The notes under the pieces were generated by a model. That model worked only from the letters and a program-made list of their open reading frames with translations. It searched no databases and was not told where the DNA came from. The position numbers were made by a program, and so were the translations under genes. Below are positions 32,972 through 41,615 of a stretch of DNA of 64,000 nt, piece after piece (the stretch's first letter is position 1; every line of letters starts with the position of its first letter). The stretch comes from Flavobacterium cauense R2A-7. GTDB lineage: Bacteria > Bacteroidota > Bacteroidia > Flavobacteriales > Flavobacteriaceae. The DNA lies in the NCBI RefSeq assembly GCF_000498475.1, contig NZ_AVBI01000012.1, forward strand, positions 248,001-312,000, written 5' to 3'.

Positions 32972-33868
32972 ATGTTTGGGAACAGAGTATTAAAGGGAGT
33001 TTTCTTAGTTGGCTTAGGCGCTACGAGTTATGGAATGTTAGCCACTTTTGTTAAACTGGCCTATAATGAGCATTACACTACTGCGGAAGTTACTTCTTCA
33101 CAATTTATATTAGGAATTATTGGAATCTTACTCATTAATGCTTTTCAAAAAGCAAAGAATAAAAATGAAGTTGTTAAAGCATCCGGAAGAAATATTTTCC
33201 ATCTGATGCTGGCCGGCACCTCTCTAGGAATGACCAGCGTATTCTACTATTTGGCGGTAAAATACATTCCGGTTTCCATCGGAATTGTTTTATTGATGCA
33301 AACCGTTTGGATGGGTGTTTTGCTGGAATGGATTTTGGATAAAAAAGCGCCTTCGCTTCAAAAAATAGCTTCTGTAGTGATTGTTTTAATAGGAACGGCT
33401 CTTGCAACCAACCTAATAAACAGTAGTATCAATTTGGATATCCGCGGAATCATTTGGGGAATGTTGGCTGCAGCTTCTTTTACAACTACAATGTTTACGG
33501 CTAACCGAATAGCTGTTGGAATTTCATCTGCCCAAAGAAGTTTATACATGCTTTTAGGTGGAGCAGTAATTGTTTTTGGATTTTCAATTGCTACTCAAAC
33601 CACTCCTTTTAATTTCGGAATTTTCATGAAATGGGGAATTGTGTTGGCTGTTTTCGGAACAATAATTCCTCCAATGCTAATGAATGCCGGATTTCCGCAT
33701 ACCGGAATTGGATTAGGGAGCATCGTATCGTCATTGGAATTACCCGTATCAGTTACCATGGCTTTTGTTATTTTAGACGAAACCGTTATTGCAACACAAT
33801 GGATTGGAATTTTATTAATTATACTAGCCATTGCTATTATGAATATGAATTTCAGAAAAAAATCATAA
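32972..33868 (+). CDS. EamA/DMT family transporter
   Basis: Translation is placed at MFGNRVLKGVF (298 residues) rather than at the earlier in-frame Met at 32927, because a -7 box lies between them. Ten hydrophobic helices form two EamA repeats of five TM each (about 5-150 and 155-295), ending with a short basic tail (NFRKKS). Members export amino acids, nucleosides or other metabolites; the substrate is not evident. A broken DoxX gene follows 58 bases later in the same direction. Confidence 0.87.
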   Translation: MFGNRVLKGVFLVGLGATSYGMLATFVKLAYNEHYTTAEVTSSQFILGIIGILLINAFQKAKNKNEVVKASGRNIFHLMLAGTSLGMTSVFYYLAVKYIPVSIGIVLLMQTVWMGVLLEWILDKKAPSLQKIASVVIVLIGTALATNLINSSINLDIRGIIWGMLAAASFTTTMFTANRIAVGISSAQRSLYMLLGGAVIVFGFSIATQTTPFNFGIFMKWGIVLAVFGTIIPPMLMNAGFPHTGIGLGSIVSSLELPVSVTMAFVILDETVIATQWIGILLIILAIAIMNMNFRKKS

Positions 33869-33926
33869 CATTTTATTTTTTTCAATACTTTTTTAAGTAA
33901 ATTCGTAATAAATAAAACGTTTTATT

Positions 33927-34280
33927 ATGAATCTACCTTGGCATTTATACCTCATGGCCGTACTTTACATTATTGCTGGTATAAATCATTTCAGGGTTCC
34001 CAAAATTTATCATAAAATAATTCCACCGTATTTCCCCAAACCAAAAACACTCAACCTTATTTGTGGTGGTTCAGAGATTGTATTAGGATCAGCACTTTGC
34101 ATCCCGATACTTACAAAATTCGCCGCTTTGGGCATTATTACATTATTGTTAGCGGTGTTTCCTGCCAATATTTATATGTATTTAGACGATACCGCCAGTT
34201 TGGGCATTCCTTCCTGGTTATGACTTATCCGTTTACCACTACAATTGGCCTTAATCTTATGGGCTTATATTTATACCTGA
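33927..34280 (+). pseudogene. DoxX family membrane protein gene interrupted by an in-frame TGA
   Basis: The frame starts MNLPWHLYLMAVLYIIAGIN and reads like small DoxX-type proteins (AGINHF, IPPYFP, GGSEIVLG, FPANIYMY). It stops at TGA 34221-34223 after GIPSWL, giving 98 residues. In the same frame the next 18 codons read LIRLPLQLALILWAYIYT before TGA 34278-34280, exactly the last helix expected for the family. A TTA (Leu) to TGA change would explain this. The gene may therefore be a recent pseudogene, a sequencing error or a case of readthrough. The shorter 98-residue product lacks the fourth helix. Confidence 0.75.
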
Positions 34281-34318
34281 AACTATTTTTAACCAATCAA
34301 TAATCAAATAACACTATT

Positions 34319-35026
34319 ATGAAAAAACTATTTGCGGAATTTTTTGGAACTTACTGGTTAGTATTTGGAGGTTGCGGAAGTGCTTTGTTTGCAGCGGGCA
34401 TTCCCGATTTAGGCATTGGATTTGCCGGTGTCGCTTTAGCATTCGGTTTAACGGTTTTAACCATGGCATATGCCATCGGACATATTTCCGGCGGACATTT
34501 CAATCCTGCAGTTTCTATAGGGTTATGGGCCGGCGGACGTTTTGAAGCAAAAGACCTGATTTCATACATTATCGCACAATGTGCCGGTGCCGTTACAGCA
34601 GCTGCCACCTTGTTTTTCATCTTATCCGGAAAGGCTGGATTCGCCATTGACAATACTAAAGCCGGAGCATTTGCTTCCAATGGTTATGGTGCTTTTTCCC
34701 CAGACGGATATTCCATGTTGTCTGCATTTACTGCCGAATTTATACTTACCATGTTTTTCCTTTTAATTATTCTTGGCGCTACGGACAAATTCGCTAATGG
34801 AAAGTTTGCCGGAGTTGCAATTGGATTGGCGCTGACCTTAATTCATTTAATAAGCATCCCGATAACCAATACCTCCGTAAATCCAGCCCGTTCCACTTCT
34901 CAGGCTTTATTTGTTCAAGGCGAACCATTGATGCAATTGTGGTTGTTCTGGCTGGCTCCTGTTTTGGGCGCACTGGTTGCCGGATTTGTTTATAAAAACC
35001 TGCTTCAGAACAACGAAGCCGAATAA
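34319..35026 (+). CDS. aqpZ: aquaporin Z family water channel
   Basis: This 235-residue inner-membrane channel has six TM segments and both NPA loops, GGHFNPAVS (about residue 60-68) and SVNPARST (about 185-192). The Arg after the second NPA forms the selectivity filter. The start [18 protein letters not shown] is typical of AqpZ, which passes water across the inner membrane during osmotic shifts. It is 38 bases downstream of the interrupted DoxX gene and is followed by its own strong terminator. Confidence 0.95.
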   Translation: MKKLFAEFFGTYWLVFGGCGSALFAAGIPDLGIGFAGVALAFGLTVLTMAYAIGHISGGHFNPAVSIGLWAGGRFEAKDLISYIIAQCAGAVTAAATLFFILSGKAGFAIDNTKAGAFASNGYGAFSPDGYSMLSAFTAEFILTMFFLLIILGATDKFANGKFAGVAIGLALTLIHLISIPITNTSVNPARSTSQALFVQGEPLMQLWLFWLAPVLGALVAGFVYKNLLQNNEAE

Positions 35027-35044
35027 ATGTAAAAAACTCAAAGT

Positions 35045-35076
35045 AAAAGCGATGCAATTGTGCATCGCTTTTTTTA
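35045..35076 (+). terminator. terminator of aqpZ
   Basis: AAAAGCGATGCA / TGCATCGCTTTT perfect 12-bp stem with an ATTG loop and a T-run, 18 bases past the aqpZ stop. Confidence 0.92.
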
Positions 35077-35086
35077 TTTTTGATCA

Positions 35087-35686
35087 ATGAATTTGTTTCC
35101 ACAAGATAAAATCAATTTCGATTTACCCGATGCCGAAATCGACTACTATCCGCATTTTTTCCCGGAAAGCGAAGCCAATAACATCTTTCAGAAACTTTAC
35201 AGAGACATTCCCTGGCAACAGGACAGCATCACTGTTTTCGGAAAAACATACCAGCAACCCCGACTAACGGCTTTATTCGGAAATGAAGGCAAACCGTACT
35301 CCTATTCCAACATTACCATGCAACCCCATCCATGGAATGAATTGCTGCTGCACATCAAATCGGAAATCGAAAAAGCAACTGGTCAAACATTTACCTCCGT
35401 TTTACTCAATTTGTACCGAGACGGAAAAGACAGCAACGGCTGGCATGCCGATAACGAAAGAGAATTAGGTCAAAATCCGGTAATCGCTTCGGTAAGTTTT
35501 GGCGAAAAAAGGGTGTTTCAGCTAAAACACAACACTATTAAAGATTGCAAACAAAACCTTCTCCTGGAAAATGGTAGCCTTCTTTTGATGAAAGGCACTA
35601 CCCAACACTATTGGAAGCACCAGATTCCGAAAACAGCAAAACCAATAAATCAGCGAATAAATCTTACGTTTCGTACAATTTTATAA
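35087..35686 (+). CDS. alkB: AlkB-like alpha-ketoglutarate-dependent dioxygenase
   Basis: The 199-residue protein resembles the short AlkB homologues that oxidatively remove alkyl groups from DNA or RNA bases, using Fe(II), 2-oxoglutarate and O2. The iron ligands are His and Asp in GWHADNE and a distal His in MKGTTQHYWKHQIP. The 2-oxoglutarate-binding Arg lies in the closing RINLTFRTIL. The N-terminal phrase FPESEANNIFQKLYRDIPWQ is characteristic of ALKBH2/3-like bacterial proteins. It starts only 10 bases after the aqpZ terminator, so its promoter must lie near or within that hairpin. Confidence 0.9.
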   Translation: MNLFPQDKINFDLPDAEIDYYPHFFPESEANNIFQKLYRDIPWQQDSITVFGKTYQQPRLTALFGNEGKPYSYSNITMQPHPWNELLLHIKSEIEKATGQTFTSVLLNLYRDGKDSNGWHADNERELGQNPVIASVSFGEKRVFQLKHNTIKDCKQNLLLENGSLLLMKGTTQHYWKHQIPKTAKPINQRINLTFRTIL

Positions 35687-35838
35687 AACAAAATGCAAAG
35701 GTGATTTCCTTTTTGGTCTGATTTTTGTAAATTCATGAAAAATAAAAACTTCGTATTTCTAAAGGTGTTTTTTTAGTAATATTGAGTATCAATTTGTAAA
35801 CACAACTAAAACCATTTATTGTATTAATTTTTTATCTA

Positions 35839-36120
35839 ATGCAAAAAAGAAAGATTTCAGAAATGGACAACGAAACGTTAGAGCGTGTTGTCACTATGGC
35901 TCAGGAGGAAAAAAAACCTTTTGAAGTATTAAAAGAAGAATTTGGGATTTCAGAAAACGATGTCACGGAACTGATGCGGAAAAAATTATCCAAAGACAAT
36001 TTCGAGCTTTGGAAAAAAAAGGTTACAGCAAGCAAACCGAAACCAAAACCTCTAAAATTCAATGAAATTGAGGATGACGATTTAGACAGCAAATACTATT
36101 TTAAAAATAAAATGGATTAA
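35839..36120 (+). CDS. DUF2805 (TIGR03643) family small protein
   Basis: The 93-residue cytosolic protein starts with a basic segment and then MDNETLERVVTMAQEEKKPF, a helical start found in DUF2805 proteins; residue 9 may also serve as a start. It continues FGISENDVTELMRKKLSKDN and a Lys-rich linker, and ends with an acidic segment (NEIEDDDLDSKYYFKNKMD). The helix-turn-helix-like layout around FGISENDVTELMR suggests nucleic-acid contact, but the family function is not known. It has its own terminator. Confidence 0.8.
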   Translation: MQKRKISEMDNETLERVVTMAQEEKKPFEVLKEEFGISENDVTELMRKKLSKDNFELWKKKVTASKPKPKPLKFNEIEDDDLDSKYYFKNKMD

Positions 36121-36124
36121 CATC

Positions 36125-36153
36125 AAAAATCTCCTACTTTTAGGGGATTTTTT
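36125..36153 (+). terminator. terminator of the DUF2805 gene
   Basis: AAAAATCTCC / GGGGATTTTT stem with one G-T pair and an 8-base loop, followed by T-rich sequence. Confidence 0.7.
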
Positions 36154-36166
36154 ATTTATATCTACT

Positions 36167-37108
36167 ATGAAAACAATTATTACTTTTTTCTTACTGTGTT
36201 TCTCTTCATTCACTTATTCACAAAATGAAACGTTTGGCAAAGAAGAAATCATCATAAGCTCTTTACTGAAAGGCGACTTGTATACGCCAGAAAAAGGAAA
36301 AACCAAAAAAACATTAGTCATTCTTCTGGCAGGTTCCGGTCCGACAAACCGTAACGGAAACCAAATCGGAATGCAAAACAATTCGCTGAAATATCTGGCG
36401 GAAGATCTGGCAAACGGTGGATATAGTGTATTTACTTTTGACAAAAGAATCATCGCTCAGATTATAGCTGGAAATATCAATGAATCCGAATCGCGATTTG
36501 AAGATTTAATTTCGGACGCAAAAAGCATTGCCGAACATTTTAAACAAACAAACAATTACAAAAAAATCGTTTTTGCCGGACACAGTGAAGGGTCGTTAGT
36601 GGGCATGATTGCCGCCCGTGAAATCAATGCAAACGCTTATATTTCAATTTCAGGTGCCGGAAGATCTATCGACGAAGTACTGATAGAACAACTTGACAAA
36701 CAATTACCTTCGCAAAAGGAAAAAATCACTGCTTCTTTCAACCTGCTCAAAAAAGGCGAAACTTTTAAAAATGAAGTTCCTGTACTGGAATCCATTTTCA
36801 GAGCAAGTGTACAGCCGTATCTTATTTCATGGATAAAATACAACCCTCAGGAGGAAATCCAAAAACTGAACTGCCCGATACTCATCATCAACGGCGACAA
36901 CGATTTACAAGTAGAACCTAAAGATGCCCTTCTCTTAAATCAGGTCAATAAAAAAAGTGAGCTGGTTATTCTTAAAAATATGAACCACGTTTTTAAAACC
37001 ATCAAAGGCGATAAAACTGAAAACATGAATTCCTACTCTAACCCTAATTTAAAAAACGCTCCGGAACTTTCCGAAACCATACTAAAATTCTTAAACCGTA
37101 AGTTGTAA
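36167..37108 (+). CDS. exported alpha/beta hydrolase
   Basis: The 313-residue protein has a signal peptide (MKTIITFFLLCFSSFTYSQ) and an alpha/beta hydrolase fold. The oxyanion-hole phrase VILLAGSGPTNRNGN comes first, then the nucleophile elbow FAGHSEGSL (Ser about 140), the Asp region ILIINGDNDLQV (about 238-246) and the His in NMNHVFK. It resembles serine aminopeptidase/esterase (Hydrolase_4) proteins. The substrate is not predictable. It precedes the M61 peptidase gene by 45 bases in the same direction. Confidence 0.85.
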   Translation: MKTIITFFLLCFSSFTYSQNETFGKEEIIISSLLKGDLYTPEKGKTKKTLVILLAGSGPTNRNGNQIGMQNNSLKYLAEDLANGGYSVFTFDKRIIAQIIAGNINESESRFEDLISDAKSIAEHFKQTNNYKKIVFAGHSEGSLVGMIAAREINANAYISISGAGRSIDEVLIEQLDKQLPSQKEKITASFNLLKKGETFKNEVPVLESIFRASVQPYLISWIKYNPQEEIQKLNCPILIINGDNDLQVEPKDALLLNQVNKKSELVILKNMNHVFKTIKGDKTENMNSYSNPNLKNAPELSETILKFLNRKL

Positions 37109-37153
37109 CAAAAAACGCAACTCTGCTACTTATTCAATATCAAAAAAGAAATA

Positions 37154-39013
37154 ATGAAAAAACTAATTTGCACATTGGCATTGGCCGCAGTTTTGGTAAG
37201 TTGTAAAACAGCGCAAAACAACACGCCAACAATAAACGACGTAAATGTTGCCATTGATCTGGTAAACGTAAACGACGACAAAGTTATGGTGACCATTACC
37301 CCACCAACTTTCACTACGGAAACCGTTACATTCCACATTCCAAAAACTGTTCCAGGAACCTATTCAGAAGACAATTACGGAAGATTCATTGAAGCGGTGA
37401 AAGCTTATGATGCAAAAGGCAACCTGCTAACCATTACGAAAAAAGACGAAAATTCATGGATTATTGCCGATGCAAAAAAAATCAGCAAGATTACGTATCT
37501 GGTAAACGACTCTTTTGACGTGGAAGTTTCAGGAGGTATGGGCGGAAAAGATGTATTTTCTCCCGCCGGAACAAACATAGCAGCCGGAGAAAACTTCATG
37601 ATAAACACCCATGGCTTTGTTGGATATTTTGAAGGAAAATCAGAACTACCATACAAAGTAACCGTTACACATCCTGCGGCTTTATGGGGTGCAACGTCCT
37701 TAACCGACACCGATGCCAGCGCCGATAAGGATGTATTCATGACTTCCCGTTATGCGGAATTGGTTGACCACCCGATTATGTACTCCAAACCGGATTACAC
37801 GACGTTTAAAGTAGACGACATGGATATTTTAATCAGTGTATATTCGCCTAACGGAACTTATAAAGCAGCCGACATCACTCCTGCAATGGAAACCATGATG
37901 CGTGCTCAGAAAAAATTCTTAGGTCCGGTAAATGCTACCAAAAAATACAGTGTTCTATTGTATTTATCCGACATGAAAAAAGCTGATGCTAAAGGTTTCG
38001 GAGCTTTAGAACACACTACATCTACTACAGTAGTAATGCCGGAAATGATGCCGAAAGCAGCCTTATTGGAACAATTAAAAGACGTGGTTTCCCATGAATT
38101 TTTCCATATCGTAACGCCTTTAACAGTACACTCTAATGAAATCCAGTATTTCGATTTCAACAACCCTAAAATGTCAGAACATTTATGGATGTATGAAGGA
38201 GTAACCGAATATTTCGCAAATCTGTTCCAAGTAAACCAAGGATTGATTTCTGAAGAAGATTTTTACAACCGAATGGTGGATAAAATCGACCAGTCCAAGC
38301 GTTTTGATGAAAAAATGCCGTTTACCACAATGAGTAAAAACATTTTAGACAAACAATACAAAGACTCTTACTATAATGTTTACTTAAAAGGTGCTTTGAT
38401 TGCAATGTGTGTAGACATCCAAATGAGAGAAAGCAGCAACGGCGAAAAAGGAATTTTAGATTTAATGCACGCTTTATCTGCAGAATACGGAACTAAAAAA
38501 GCCTTTAACGATGACGAATTGTTTGCAAAAATCACTTCTTTATCCTATCCTGCAATAGGTGAATTCCTGAAAACCTATGTTTCCGGAGAAACTCCGATTC
38601 CATACGATCAGTATTTCGCCAAAATGGGAGTAACACAGGCAAAAGTTAAAAAAGCAGGTAATCCGTTTTTAAAAGACCAAACCACGCCTTATATAACAGT
38701 AGATCAATCCACCAAAGAAATCAAAATTCTTCCGGAAATTGAATTGAATGCTTTTATGAAAACCCTTGGAATCAAAAACAACGATATTATCGTCAGTGTA
38801 AACGACACCAATTACAACCTTGATAATATTTACGATTTAATCATGTTGAGTATGGGCTGGAAAGAAGGTGACCCAATCACAATGAAAATCAAACGTAACG
38901 GCAAAGAACAGGTTATTAAAGGAAAAATCACCTTACCAATGGACGAAGTCGAAGGGTATCATGCCACAGACAACAGCAAAGCAAAATTAAAAGAAGGCTG
39001 GTTAAAAGGCTAA
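37154..39013 (+). CDS. M61 family (glycyl aminopeptidase-like) metallopeptidase lipoprotein
   Basis: The 619-residue protein has a lipoprotein signal (LALAAVLVSCKT, Cys17). The N-terminal M61 beta domain (IPKTVPGTYSEDNYGRFI) is followed by the zinc motif HEFFH (about 313-317) with the third ligand in YEGVTEYF (about 347). A C-terminal PDZ-like domain (about 510-600, with IKNNDIIVSVNDTNYN) probably positions substrate. M61 enzymes remove N-terminal Gly/Ala residues from peptides; here that would occur in the periplasm or at the membrane. Confidence 0.92.
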   Translation: MKKLICTLALAAVLVSCKTAQNNTPTINDVNVAIDLVNVNDDKVMVTITPPTFTTETVTFHIPKTVPGTYSEDNYGRFIEAVKAYDAKGNLLTITKKDENSWIIADAKKISKITYLVNDSFDVEVSGGMGGKDVFSPAGTNIAAGENFMINTHGFVGYFEGKSELPYKVTVTHPAALWGATSLTDTDASADKDVFMTSRYAELVDHPIMYSKPDYTTFKVDDMDILISVYSPNGTYKAADITPAMETMMRAQKKFLGPVNATKKYSVLLYLSDMKKADAKGFGALEHTTSTTVVMPEMMPKAALLEQLKDVVSHEFFHIVTPLTVHSNEIQYFDFNNPKMSEHLWMYEGVTEYFANLFQVNQGLISEEDFYNRMVDKIDQSKRFDEKMPFTTMSKNILDKQYKDSYYNVYLKGALIAMCVDIQMRESSNGEKGILDLMHALSAEYGTKKAFNDDELFAKITSLSYPAIGEFLKTYVSGETPIPYDQYFAKMGVTQAKVKKAGNPFLKDQTTPYITVDQSTKEIKILPEIELNAFMKTLGIKNNDIIVSVNDTNYNLDNIYDLIMLSMGWKEGDPITMKIKRNGKEQVIKGKITLPMDEVEGYHATDNSKAKLKEGWLKG

Positions 39014-39030
39014 TTCTTAAACTGAACATC

Positions 39031-39067
39031 AATCCCCGATTTACAAAAGTAGCTCGGGGATTTTTTA
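39031..39067 (+). terminator. terminator of the M61 gene
   Basis: ATCCCCGA / TCGGGGAT perfect stem with a 14-base loop and a T6 run. Confidence 0.85.
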
Positions 39068-39171
39068 TGGATACAAACAGGTTCTTTTCAAGTAATACAA
39101 AGGCACAAACGTTTCTTTATAGGCGTTTCAATTAATTTTCTTTACTTTGCAATCATTAAAAACGAAACGGA

Positions 39172-39882
39172 ATGAAAAAAATACTGATCGCTGCTTTTGC
39201 TTTTTCAGCTTTGGTAGCCTGCAATAAAAAAGAAAATGACAAAAACCTGCACATTACCGGCAAGGTAGAAGGGCTAAAACAAGGAGAACTATACATTCAA
39301 CATATTGTAGACACTAGTTTAGTAACATTGGACAGCATCACAATTGATGGGAATTCCAATTTCAAAAGCGACATTCAGATACCAGAAGCAGAAATGTTGT
39401 ATTTATCCTTAAACAGGGGAACCTCGAATTCATTGGATAATATTTTACCATTCTTTGCTGAGCCGGGTAACATGACCATCGAAACGACTTTAAAAGAATT
39501 TTACGCCAAAGCGAAAATAACCGGATCTAAAAACAACGATCTTTACAATGATTTCAAGAAAATCAAAATGCGTTACAATGACGAAAAAAACAAAACATTC
39601 AGTTTAACCATTTTGGCACGAAAAATAAATAGCGCGCAAAAACTGGACAGCTTAAACCAACGCGCCGACAAACTAACTATGAGAAGTTATTTGGACGCTA
39701 TTAATTTTGCCGTAAACAACGGAAAACACGAAGTAGCTCCGTATATCGCCTTAACAGAGATTTATGACGCCAACATCAAGTATTTAGATACGATTCAAAA
39801 ATCAATGTCTCCTGAGGTTGCCAAATCCAAATACGGTAAACAGTTAACCGAATTCATCGCAAAACGCAAAGCCTCAGAATAA
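39172..39882 (+). CDS. DUF4369 domain lipoprotein
   Basis: The 236-residue protein has a lipobox (FSALVACNKKEND) and an N-terminal beta-rich DUF4369 domain (LHITGKVEGLKQGELYIQ to about residue 110), then a helical region ending YGKQLTEFIAKRKASE. In many Bacteroidota the same N-terminal half is followed by a thioredoxin/TlpA domain. Here no thioredoxin follows and the stop is clean, so it is a short version. It is presumably periplasmic or in the outer-membrane inner leaflet; the role is unknown. Confidence 0.82.
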   Translation: MKKILIAAFAFSALVACNKKENDKNLHITGKVEGLKQGELYIQHIVDTSLVTLDSITIDGNSNFKSDIQIPEAEMLYLSLNRGTSNSLDNILPFFAEPGNMTIETTLKEFYAKAKITGSKNNDLYNDFKKIKMRYNDEKNKTFSLTILARKINSAQKLDSLNQRADKLTMRSYLDAINFAVNNGKHEVAPYIALTEIYDANIKYLDTIQKSMSPEVAKSKYGKQLTEFIAKRKASE

Positions 39883-39897
39883 TTTAACTTAAAGTAT

Positions 39898-39931
39898 AAA
39901 AAAGCGTTCATTAAAGTGAACGCTTTTTTTA
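39898..39931 (+). terminator. terminator of the DUF4369 gene
   Basis: AAAGCGTTCA / TGAACGCTTT perfect stem with a TTAAAG loop and a long T-run, 15 bases past the stop. Confidence 0.9.
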
Positions 39932-39960
39932 TTGCTAATTTTCAAGAAGATATAAATGCA

Positions 39961-39989
39961 AAAAAGGCTTCCAAAATTGGAAGCCTTTT
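39961..39989 (-). terminator. terminator of the tRNA-Thr pair
   Basis: AAAAGGCTTCC / GGAAGCCTTTT perfect stem with a 6-base loop. On the minus strand it follows the second tRNA directly and ends in a T-run. It could also backstop the convergent DUF4369 gene. Confidence 0.85.
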
Positions 39990-39990
39990 G

Positions 39991-40064
39991 AGCCGATAGA
40001 GGGACTCGAACCCACGACCTGCTGATTACAAATCAGCTGCTCTAGCCAGCTGAGCTACACCGGC
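39991..40064 (-). tRNA. tRNA-Thr (anticodon UGU), promoter-distal copy
   Basis: A 74-base cloverleaf on the minus strand: acceptor GCCGGTG paired with TATCGGC (two G-U pairs), D-loop AGCTGGCTAGA, anticodon stem GCTGA / TCAGC with loop TTTGTAA (anticodon TGT), and T-loop TTCGAGT. Discriminator T. CCA is not encoded. It is identical to the copy at 40125. Between the two copies a CACGC-TGAA-GCGTG hairpin may guide processing. Confidence 0.95.
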
Positions 40065-40124
40065 AACTGTACTGTTGCTTTTGTTTCAGTAAGAAACCAC
40101 GCTGAAGCGTGTTTGAAAAAATTG

Positions 40125-40198
40125 AGCCGATAGAGGGACTCGAACCCACGACCTGCTGATTACAAATCAGCTGCTCTAGCCAGCTGAGCTACACCGGC
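40125..40198 (-). tRNA. tRNA-Thr (anticodon UGU), promoter-proximal copy
   Basis: Base-for-base identical to the tRNA at 39991-40064, lying 60 bases upstream of it in transcription order. Same UGU anticodon, which reads ACA and, with wobble, other ACN codons. Both copies lie between one promoter (40257-40287) and one terminator, so they form a two-tRNA transcript. Confidence 0.95.
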
Positions 40199-40256
40199 GT
40201 CTCAATTATTCAAAAACTCTTATATTTATAAGCGTTCGTGAATTACATTTCGGGTG

Positions 40257-40287
40257 CAAATATAATGGAGTTTTTCAAACTTCCAAA
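40257..40287 (-). promoter_or_regulatory. promoter of the tRNA-Thr pair (TTTG-N19-TATATTTG)
   Basis: On the minus strand TTTG (40284-40287) lies 19 bases before TATATTTG (40257-40264), a full match to the Bacteroidota housekeeping promoter. The first tRNA begins 58 bases downstream. Confidence 0.65.
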
Positions 40288-40321
40288 TTCTTATTTACAC
40301 TTTTTTCAAGATTTTTTCCGA

Positions 40322-40588
40322 CTACAATTTGTTGATTTTTTCAACCAACTGAGTAGCAACAACTTCTAAATCTTTATTAATTTGTCTGTAATGTGCTTTT
40401 TTATTTTCAACTTTCTTTTGGTTCACTTTTGTGATCAAACCATCAAAAGAAGCAATAGCCTCATCAATTAACGCATCAGATTCAGCAGTTGGTTTCCCTG
40501 TTGTAGTCATCTCATAGATATAAACCGCTTCAATAATATCACCTAATACGAAGTTGATGTCTTTTTTTAAGTTTTTTACGCTTGCCAT
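40322..40588 (-). CDS. conserved hypothetical small helical protein
   Basis: The 88-residue cytosolic protein has no signal peptide and is rich in charged helix-forming residues: MASVKNLKKDINFVLGDIIE, a middle IDEAIASFDGLITKVNQKK and an end VVATQLVEKINKL. This looks like a compact helical bundle. I recognise it only as a protein type common in flavobacteria, with no known function. A TAATTTTG box 25 bases upstream of its ATG overlaps the spacer after manA. It lies between manA and the tRNA promoter. Confidence 0.75.
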   Translation of the reverse strand: MASVKNLKKDINFVLGDIIEAVYIYEMTTTGKPTAESDALIDEAIASFDGLITKVNQKKVENKKAHYRQINKDLEVVATQLVEKINKL

Positions 40589-40613
40589 TTTATTTTGTTT
40601 AAAATTTCGTTTG

Positions 40614-40621
40614 CAAAATTA
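40614..40621 (-). promoter_or_regulatory. putative -7 box of the 88-residue protein gene
   Basis: Minus-strand TAATTTTG fits TAnnTTTG, 25 bases before the ATG. No -33 box is evident. Confidence 0.35.
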
Positions 40622-40643
40622 CAACTATTCTTTAGATAATAAG

Positions 40644-41615
40644 TTAAGAAATAAATATTTCTAACAAAGTAGCTTTTCCAACCAACTCAAAATCAGTCAG
40701 CGCAGCCGGAAGCAAAACCGTATCCCCTTTTTGAAACGAATATTTCAAATACGAATTCATTTCAACATAAAATTCCCCTTCCGTACAAACCAAAACCCTA
40801 AAAGAACTTCTGTCTGTCGAAAAGTGCATTTTCCCGTCAAGCGGAATAACATTTGTCGTGAAATAAGGGCAATGTACCGCCAAATTACCGGCATTCACAT
40901 TTGATTCGTATTTTCGTTGGGCCTGCACCACATCATAAGTAATGGCATCCAAAGCCAGATCAATATGGAGTTCACGGGAATTTCCCTGTGCATCAACCCG
41001 ATCCCAATCGTAAATACGATAAGTTATGTCTGAAGTCTGCTGAATTTCAGCAATAACGACTCCTGCCCCGATAGCGTGAATGGTCCCGGTTTCCAAAAAG
41101 AAAACATCCCCTTTTTTTACGGGAATTCTATTTAAAATGAAAGGAAGTGATTTCTGTTCCAAATGATGTAAAAATTCTTCAGAGGAAGATTTGTCTTTGA
41201 ACCCCACAATAATTTCAGCCTTGGCATCGGCTTGTATTACGTACCACATTTCGGTTTTTCCGAAAGAATTGTGTCTCTTTTTCGCCAATAAATCATTCGG
41301 ATGCAATTGAATCGACAAATCATCCCGGGCATCCAAAAACTTAAACAATAATGGAAATTCATTTCCGAAACGTTCATAAACGGTTGTTCCTAGAATTTCT
41401 TTCGGATACTTTTGAAGCAGTTCATTCAAAGAAACGCCGGAAAATTTTCCGTTCTCCACAATACTCACATCGCCGGGAACAGTGGAAATTTCCCAACTTT
41501 CACCGGCTGTTTGGGTAGCAATCTCTTTATTTAAAAGGGTATGAAGTTTTTCTCCACCCCAAATACGGTCTTTTATTATTGGTTTAAAAACCAGCGGATA
41601 ACAATCAAAATTCAT
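40644..41615 (-). CDS. manA: mannose-6-phosphate isomerase, class I
   Basis: The 323-residue zinc enzyme interconverts mannose-6-phosphate and fructose-6-phosphate and so feeds GDP-mannose and surface-polymer synthesis. The cupin metal site is visible in SIQLHPND (Gln and His), a Glu in FGKTEMWYV and the His in ETGTIHAIGAG. The active-site Arg region is TYRIYDWDR. It is a short (class I, Firmicutes/Bacteroidota-like) form. It directly abuts the bcp stop, and bcp overlaps queD, so the three are one operon. Confidence 0.93.
   Translation of the reverse strand: MNFDCYPLVFKPIIKDRIWGGEKLHTLLNKEIATQTAGESWEISTVPGDVSIVENGKFSGVSLNELLQKYPKEILGTTVYERFGNEFPLLFKFLDARDDLSIQLHPNDLLAKKRHNSFGKTEMWYVIQADAKAEIIVGFKDKSSSEEFLHHLEQKSLPFILNRIPVKKGDVFFLETGTIHAIGAGVVIAEIQQTSDITYRIYDWDRVDAQGNSRELHIDLALDAITYDVVQAQRKYESNVNAGNLAVHCPYFTTNVIPLDGKMHFSTDRSSFRVLVCTEGEFYVEMNSYLKYSFQKGDTVLLPAALTDFELVGKATLLEIFIS

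Noticed and set aside
34061..34303. 80-codon plus-strand frame over the end of the DoxX gene
   Set aside because: Different frame from DoxX with no recognisable content; the DoxX frame itself continues past the TGA and explains the region.
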